Assembly (NCBI GenBank): GCA_911728435.2
Contig: OU452199.1
Span: 13,774,860-13,838,859, forward strand
From: Apoderus coryli
Lineage: Eukaryota > Arthropoda > Insecta > Coleoptera > Attelabidae
Length of the DNA: 64,000 nt
Direction: 5' to 3'
A program made the translations under genes and the position numbers. Below are positions 58,663 to 64,000 of this stretch, piece after piece (position 1 is the stretch's first letter; every line of letters starts with the position of its first letter). The notes below the pieces were generated by a model. It saw nothing but the letters and a program-made list of their open reading frames with translations. It searched no databases and had not been told where the DNA came from.

Positions 58663-59334
58663 CTGGTAGTTTTTCTCATGTTTATTTAGTTTCTTTTTCA
58701 TGTTTTTAAAATAATATGTTTAAATAAGTAATATTTGACTATGATGCTTCAAATTAAGTTAAAAATAATAAACAATATCGTGTTCGTAGAGTTTAGTTTT
58801 ATTATATTTTCGAAAACTGTACTTAATTTGATGCACGGTAATGGTAATTTGAGTTAAATGTGCTGATTTAGTAGTGAAAATACCGTGAGCCGCGTAGACA
58901 ACAAGAGCCAATACTTTTGAAAATATCTCAAAAACAAATGATTTTATCCAAATTTTCTAAGAGTTAAAAAATAATAAAAAATACATAGTAACCTATAAAA
59001 ACTTAGTTTAAAAGTCATTGGCGTACGTAATAAAAACTTGGGGGGGTCAATGGGTACTGAATATCCCGTATTTTGGCTATTAAGAAATTGTTTTTTTGTG
59101 TTGTTTTTTGGAAAGAAGTAGCTCTTTATGCTGAAGCAATACACTAAATTTGAATCCAATATCTCAATAATTACTAGAATTATTTAAAAATATTGGTTTT
59201 AAATTTTCAACTTTGACGCCCTGTATATCGAACATTGAGGGGTAAAATGAAAAATGACATCTTAAAACTCATATTATTTTTGCTCAAGGAATCTGTGGTT
59301 AACGGATTGACCTCCTTTTTCCGGACACCCTGTA

Positions 59335-61035
59335 TAAGCCTTATTCAATATAGTTGCTATATATTATGTTACATGAAATGGCTAAAGCAGGGAAAAGGGA
59401 TCCCACATGAAAACCAAATGTCAAAATAAAACATGTTGGCGTATGTTCCCAGTAGAACTACTGTACGACACAGTTAAGAATGATACACTTTTATATTGCC
59501 TATATCCATATAAAAGTGTATTATTCTTAACTGTGGCGTACTATAGGTACTTTTTGTCCTTTGAATGGATAAATCGTTCCCGAATTGTTAATGTAGTAGT
59601 AACTAAAACAGAAAAATGTATGTACTTCTCTTATGAACAATAAATCGCGTATGCCAAACTCTATTTTTGTATACTGAGTAAAAAACGACACTAGAATTAA
59701 TCAATTTTTTTAAATGCTTCTGTTTCGTTCGTAAAATGTTGATAGGCAGGTACTTGGTTTGTATTTTGTGTGATCCTCAGATTAGTTCATTGTTTTTTCG
59801 GAATTAAATGATCCCTTTTGTTAGGAATGCATTCAGCTCGATTTATAATTTGTTAGAATGCAATTGCCACAAAAAACTGTGTAGCTATAAACCTTTTTTT
59901 TTTTGTCCATGAATTTTGAATATCGTCTAATCCTGGAGATTTACAATTCTGTGTTGTTTTGATCTCTATTATTCCTTAGTAATATTTATTTCGGGTAAGT
60001 TTCTGTTGTCTTCAATTTCTCTTTTTATCCAATTTGCATTTACTTTATTTGCACTACCCTTATTTATTTTCAAATATCTTCAACGTTTTGCTTGGCTGCT
60101 AGTTTTTGTGATGAAGTGATGATTACTTTCAACGTAGTTTAAGTTTGAACATTAGTTGATCGAGGTTGATACAAACGGCTTTTATTGTTTTTCTAAAGTA
60201 GGCTGTAATTTCTATTATCAATTATATTAAAAATAAATGGTTTAATTGCAGTGTGAATTTTAAATTCCTTTGCTATGTATTTTTGTATAACGAAGCTTAA
60301 TTTAACAGAGATATACTCGTATATTTCCTTGTATTTGAATTTTGCATTATATTAAGCGAGTAAATTATTTCATAAATAATAAACAAAAAAACAACGGAAC
60401 AATTTTTTAAATAAACAAATTTTGAAAGCAAGAATTGCAATACGTACTATTATTGTTGATAATAGCGAGCTAGTTAAATTTACCAACGGAGGAATATGGA
60501 TAAATGAAAATCTTTTTATACGCCTTGGCCTGTTATTCTTCTAAATTAAAACCAGGCATTGATTTTGCAGCAGCGCTTATGTTTAAAACAAAAAGTAATA
60601 AGGTCAAAATGCCGTATCTAAATTAAAAATTTTATGTGTTGACGCTTTTTGCCTCTATTTAATTTCGCATTACTTCAAAACTTAGTCAAGCAAGCAAGAC
60701 ATTATCGCGTTTATATGCTTTTTTAAAAAACCCTACGGTTGCTGTAAAATGTGGAACAAAAGCGCCACTTTTAAGCATTTTTAATTCTCTCGCCGGGTCT
60801 CCCGTTAAATGACACGCGTAATTTTCAGGCATGCTAACAATTAATTTGTTTTTGGGGAGTCGTCTCTAATGCCGGCACTCCATTAAATTTTTTGGTATCA
60901 TTATTTATTTTTTGCATGAATGCGGGGACGCTTATTTGTAGACGCACTTTTACTTTTTTGCCATTTCTCTAAATAAATATTTACAGCCAATGTCAGCTCT
61001 AACAAAATATATTATGAAGTTTAAATAGAATCAAA
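59335..61035. other. no gene recognised; one long hairpin
   Basis: AT-rich sequence with no recognisable coding region. The hairpin at 59464-59540 is listed separately. Confidence 0.45.
59464..59540. repeat. 33-bp stem hairpin (mini foldback element)
   Basis: 59464-59496 and 59508-59540 are inverse over 33 bp with two mismatches and an 11-nt loop. The arms include CACAGTTAAGAAT and ACACTTTTATAT. Confidence 0.85.
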
Positions 61036-61200
61036 CAAGTCTACTCTGCAAATTGGTCATATAATTAACAAGGAGCAGACATGTTTCGAGATTTCCTAAT
61101 CTCATCTTCGGTGGCGAAATAGTTACAAGTTAGTTAAAAAGAAATTCCCACGTTGTTACTATTTGTTGAATTATATGACTCAATTTGTGTAGTAGACTTG
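61036..61200 (-). mobile_element. short foldback carrying a hammerhead-like hairpin
   Basis: 61036-61071 and 61163-61200 are imperfect inverted repeats (CAAGTCTACT outermost, TCATATAATT inside). Between them on the minus strand is GAAGA, U, stem GAGAUU-AGGA-AAUCUC, GAAACAUGUC (61115-61080), the same layout as the Penelope-end hairpins. Confidence 0.5.
61080..61116 (-). ncRNA. hammerhead-like hairpin
   Basis: The minus strand reads CCGAAGA, U, stem GAGAUU/AAUCUC, GAAACAUGUCUG. The first core base U is replaced (CCGA instead of CUGA), otherwise the layout is intact. Confidence 0.4.
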
Positions 61201-61469
61201 TTTTATCCTATTTATATATCCCTATAGCCTATATGCTTAGAGCAGTACCTACTACATTCTGTGGTGAGTTGCACTCATTATATTATAATCTGCTTTAAAA
61301 TTTCCGGAATGCTACATAATTAAAAGTATAATTTGTTGTGGGAGAGTGTTGCTAACTCAAATGGAAAAATTGACAATGTTTTCAAGTATTACCTTACATT
61401 ACATTAATACATTTAACGATTAATGCCAGCGCGGAGATTTGATAAAGGCCTATTAGATTTTGAGTGGTT

Positions 61470-61725
61470 ATTACAGTGTTGATTTGCAGATATTAAACAT
61501 TAACGAGCGCTGCTGCCTAAGAGGCCGTACAAAAAAGCTTCTAAAACAAAGGAATAACAAACTCGGGCGCAAAAACTTTTCAATGAATAGAGTTGAGTAC
61601 ATTTGGAATCGGCAGCGAGGGCAGACTATGTTTCCTCGCCGACTGTCAACTCATTTAAGAACAGGGTGGACCGTGAGTTGTTTATTACGAATAATCTAAT
61701 AGTGCATTACCTGGGACATTTATTT
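61470..61725 (+). pseudogene. CR1-like LINE ORF2 C-terminus
   Basis: The frame at 61460 reads RGRTKKLLKQRNNKLGRKNF, SMNRVEYIWN, then in another frame SPTVNSFKNRVDRELF. This is the standard C-terminal signature of CR1/Jockey LINEs (RGH..KL.K.....R..FF..RV...WN.LP..V..A.SVN.FKNRLD). Only about 80 codons remain. Confidence 0.7.
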
Positions 61726-62840
61726 TTAATAAAGTAGTGTCATCGGTATTATCACTTTTACTTTTAGGACGATAAATTGATTCCATCCATATTTTGACAT
61801 TTGTAATGTGGAACATATTTTCTTTACGTATTGTTAAAAATATTAATTTTACCAATTATTATTTAAATGTGAATTACGTGGTTTGGTTTAAGCTATAACT
61901 GATCCTTACTCCAATGCAAATTGAACGATTCCTATAACCCGTTATATAATTTGACCACCCAGAGAATAACATACAAATATAATGAAAGTTTGTACAACAT
62001 AGTGGGTAGGCACTTTTTAAGCTATTGAATTTTAGATGATACATTAGATGTGACTATAGAATTACAAGTAAGTGACGACCTCTGGGAAAGCAAAACTAGC
62101 AAAGAGTAAAGGAATACGTTGGTAGGTTGGTGTTAAGATTTTTATCAATGGGTACAGAACAGCTACTAATACGGAAGCTATAAGATGTTTACGATCATGC
62201 GAAATAAAGAAAACTGTTATAGCTATGTATTTAGTTTTAAGTGTTACATCGAATAATATTTTCGACGTAATTAATTCATGATTTTTCTTCAATTTGTTAT
62301 GCTTATAATGGTTAGAAAATAGATTCGTAGGTAAATATTGCTTATGAACTTGAATGGTACTAGATTGTACAATAATTAGATATGACACTAAAGTTGGTTA
62401 TAGCTTCCATTAGTTGTTAATACATAATATGTTGTATGAATGAAGTAATCCTACAATCAATTAGAGATACATTTTTTGAGATATGATAATAATTGTCTTT
62501 ATTAAGAAGCAACAGCACAATTGGGTTACATTCTTAAGTACTTAATAGCACACTCTTCATAAAATTCTTTAATGCTGTAATACGCCTGACCGAATGTATT
62601 GTTTTCATGTTCTCATAAAAAGTCTTTTATTCGGCGAGTTCCTAATAGATTGAGGAAATCGATTATAGATATGGCTAATACTGTATTGCACATTTTTCTA
62701 AACATAAGTATCATTACATTACATTTCTGGGATATCAAATTTTTCTTTTTCTTGTATTATATTCGTGTTTTCTGTTATTAGAATTAAAAAATAAGTTTTT
62801 GTTGTTGTAAACATACATTACTGATTGGTATATATTATAA
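61726..62840. other. no gene recognised
   Basis: AT-rich sequence. A 108-codon minus frame (62062-62388) shows no recognisable domain. Confidence 0.4.
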
Positions 62841-62842
62841 TA

Positions 62843-63438
62843 CGAGGCATGTTTTTTAAGTAAGTACCGTTTTGGAATTAAAAAAAGACGTGCAAAGATA
62901 TCGCAATAATTTTATTTTTACATGAAAGCCTGTACCTCAATCTACTTTTCTACATAATTTCCGTGAATATTGAGACACTTGTCATAACGTGGCACCAGTT
63001 TTTGAATACCCTCCTCATAAAATTCTGCCGCCTGACTTGTTTGTTCCAAAAATGTTGACGGATTTGCACAAAACCCAACGTTTAGGCAGTGCATTGACTT
63101 TCCTTGAGCTGTACCACAATGAAGGTGAAGATTTTTTAGACCAAATTGTTACTGGTGACGAAACATGTGTTGGCCTACGTCACACCAGAATCGAAACAAC
63201 AATCCATGGAATGGCGACATTCATCATCACCCAAAAGAGTGAAGTTTAAGCAAACAATTTCTGCCCGGAAAATCATGTGCACAGTTTTTTGGGACAGAAA
63301 AGGAGTATTGCTAGTGGAGTTTCTGCCTCGTAATGAGACAATCAATGCAGCGTCAGGCGGCAGAATTTTATGAGGAGGGTATTCAAAAACTGGTGCCACG
63401 TTATGACAAGTGCCTCAATATTCACGGAAATTATGTTT
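62843..63438. mobile_element. rearranged mariner (inverted 3' end + core)
   Basis: A TA-flanked left end (CGAGGCATGTTTTTTAAG) is the 3' terminus of a mellifera/vertumnana-like mariner in minus orientation, running to about 63036. From 63037 the plus strand carries transposase core sequence, and at about 63350 the 3' coding end appears again in plus orientation (inverse to 62973-63036). The right TIR is missing. Confidence 0.8.
62989..63430 (+). pseudogene. mariner transposase core relic
   Basis: Plus-strand pieces are MLTDLHKTQRLGSALTFLEL, YHNEGEDFLDQIVTGDETC (first catalytic Asp, with Trp of DETW changed to Cys), then after a shift TPESKQQSMEWRHSSSPKRV, KFKQTISARKIMCTVFWDRK and GVLLVEFLPRNETINA. 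An internal deletion then removes the second and third catalytic Asp and joins to QAAEFYEEGIQKLVPRYDK, LNIHGNY. The first 65 or so nt of the listed frame are antisense 3'-end sequence. Confidence 0.8.
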
Positions 63439-63439
63439 C

Positions 63440-63712
63440 TGTAACTCTCTAGTGGTTGCCTGTTATAAATAGAGCTTGTAGAATTAATATTCGCTCTGAA
63501 TCAACAGAATTTCCCCAAAATATAAGCTAATATGATACTCTGGAATTAACATATGCATGCCAGGCCCACTGAGCAGAAGTCTCATTAATTTCTGATGAGA
63601 TTTCTCTCAAACCATAAGAATATTTTCCGATGTTTTGCGCAAAAACGTTCACATGAGGTCTCCAGTCCAATTTTTTATCCAATGTCACACCGAAAAACCC
63701 CGGACTTAAATA
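63440..63712 (-). pseudogene. LINE post-RT fragment
   Basis: The minus strand reads FGVTLDKKLDWRPHVNVFAQ, YSYGLREISSEINETSAQWA, WHAYVNSRVSY, then IFWGNSVDSERILILQ. This matches the region after the RT in CR1/Jockey-type LINEs (GV.LD..L.W..HI......SY..R.I......AYHAYV.SRL.YGI.FWGNS). It starts directly at the broken right end of the mariner, so the mariner or a deletion truncated it. Confidence 0.7.
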
Positions 63713-64000
63713 TACACGGATTATGTTTTAACAATATATTCGAACACAAATTATATGACAAATGCAATCTTAAACCTCCTATATATTGTGTCAACAAATC
63801 TACTGAATCTGGTATTGCATAGAGTACGTGACAGGGGTCCATGGAAGACGTGCACTATCCAAGTAAATCAGGCCTAATTCGTGACCGATCGTGACGACCG
63901 TGACCTTAGCGAACTCATAGCCACAAAATGTTCCTTCTATCTACTATCAACATCTACTGCACAGGCAGCACACTTTAATATGCCAAATATAGGTATCGCA
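63713..64000. other. no gene recognised
   Basis: A possible continuation of the minus-strand LINE, but no motif is legible before the window ends. Confidence 0.3.

Larger units (their letters stand above)
57409..59332 (+). mobile_element. 1.92-kb Tc1/mariner-type transposon, 433-bp TIRs
   Basis: TA-flanked (57407-57408 and 59333-59334). The terminal inverted repeats (57409-57841 and 58900-59332) are highly similar along their whole length and start CAGGGTGTCCGGAAAAAGGA. An internally deleted transposase gene lies between them. TIRs this long relative to the element are unusual for classic mariner. Confidence 0.9.

Noticed and set aside
61460..61699. 79-codon frame as a host gene
   Set aside because: Its KLLKQRNNKL...IWN pattern and the adjoining VNSFKNRVD block are the LINE ORF2 C-terminus.

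Overview
The window looks like a gene-poor, AT-rich insect (or other arthropod) chromosome region built almost entirely from transposable elements and satellite DNA. The reasons are mariner, Tc1-like and other TA-target transposases, Jockey/CR1-type LINE debris, a Ty3/gypsy remnant, Penelope-like retroelements, many insect-style 'TATACAGGGTGT' inverted-repeat elements, and no operons or intact cellular genes. I cannot name the species. The only hint of a host-type gene is a THAP zinc-finger first exon near 4.9 kb on the minus strand.

Layout. 0-0.8 kb: 3' end of a LINE with a nested inverted duplication. 2.1-2.3 kb: first copy of a dispersed repeat carrying a hammerhead ribozyme. 3.6-4.5 kb: LINE fragment. 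4.9 kb: THAP exon. 7-8 kb: internally deleted mariner. 8.1-8.75 kb and 9.6-11.1 kb: non-autonomous TIR elements. 13.1 kb: tRNA-derived SINE. 14.6-16.6 kb: decayed LINE ORF2. 18.5-20 kb: gypsy RNase H/integrase split by a hammerhead-bearing insertion. 20.9-21.6 kb: inverted Penelope-type ends. 22.4-23.5 kb: second CACAGT-ended element. 24.2-24.75 kb: LINE 3' end.

24.76-29.7 kb holds the best preserved element. Two Penelope-like copies stand head to head and form a near-perfect palindrome with arms of about 2.15 kb. The right copy has an uninterrupted frame over the RT palm and the GIY-YIG endonuclease. The left copy reaches further 5' but has a one-base deletion. A 13-bp direct repeat flanks the whole structure.

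30-43.4 kb: LINE ends, a pogo/psq-like TIR element, a MITE, a SINE and two transposase relics. 44.5-52.6 kb: about 8.1 kb of a ~112-bp satellite with higher-order repeats of 10, 11 and 15 monomers, preceded by a hammerhead repeat and followed by a 19-bp minisatellite. 53.6-59.3 kb: mariner debris, MITEs, the fourth hammerhead repeat and a 1.9-kb transposon with 433-bp TIRs. 61-63.7 kb: LINE ends and a rearranged mariner.

The most interesting theme is self-cleaving-RNA architecture. Four copies of one repeat carry a type I hammerhead core, and one copy has a compensatory base-pair change in stem II. Ten other sites, including both Penelope ends, carry a related hairpin (CUGANGA-N-stem-GAAAC) whose stem sequence varies while its pairing is kept. 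No ordinary host gene, tRNA or rRNA gene is supported.
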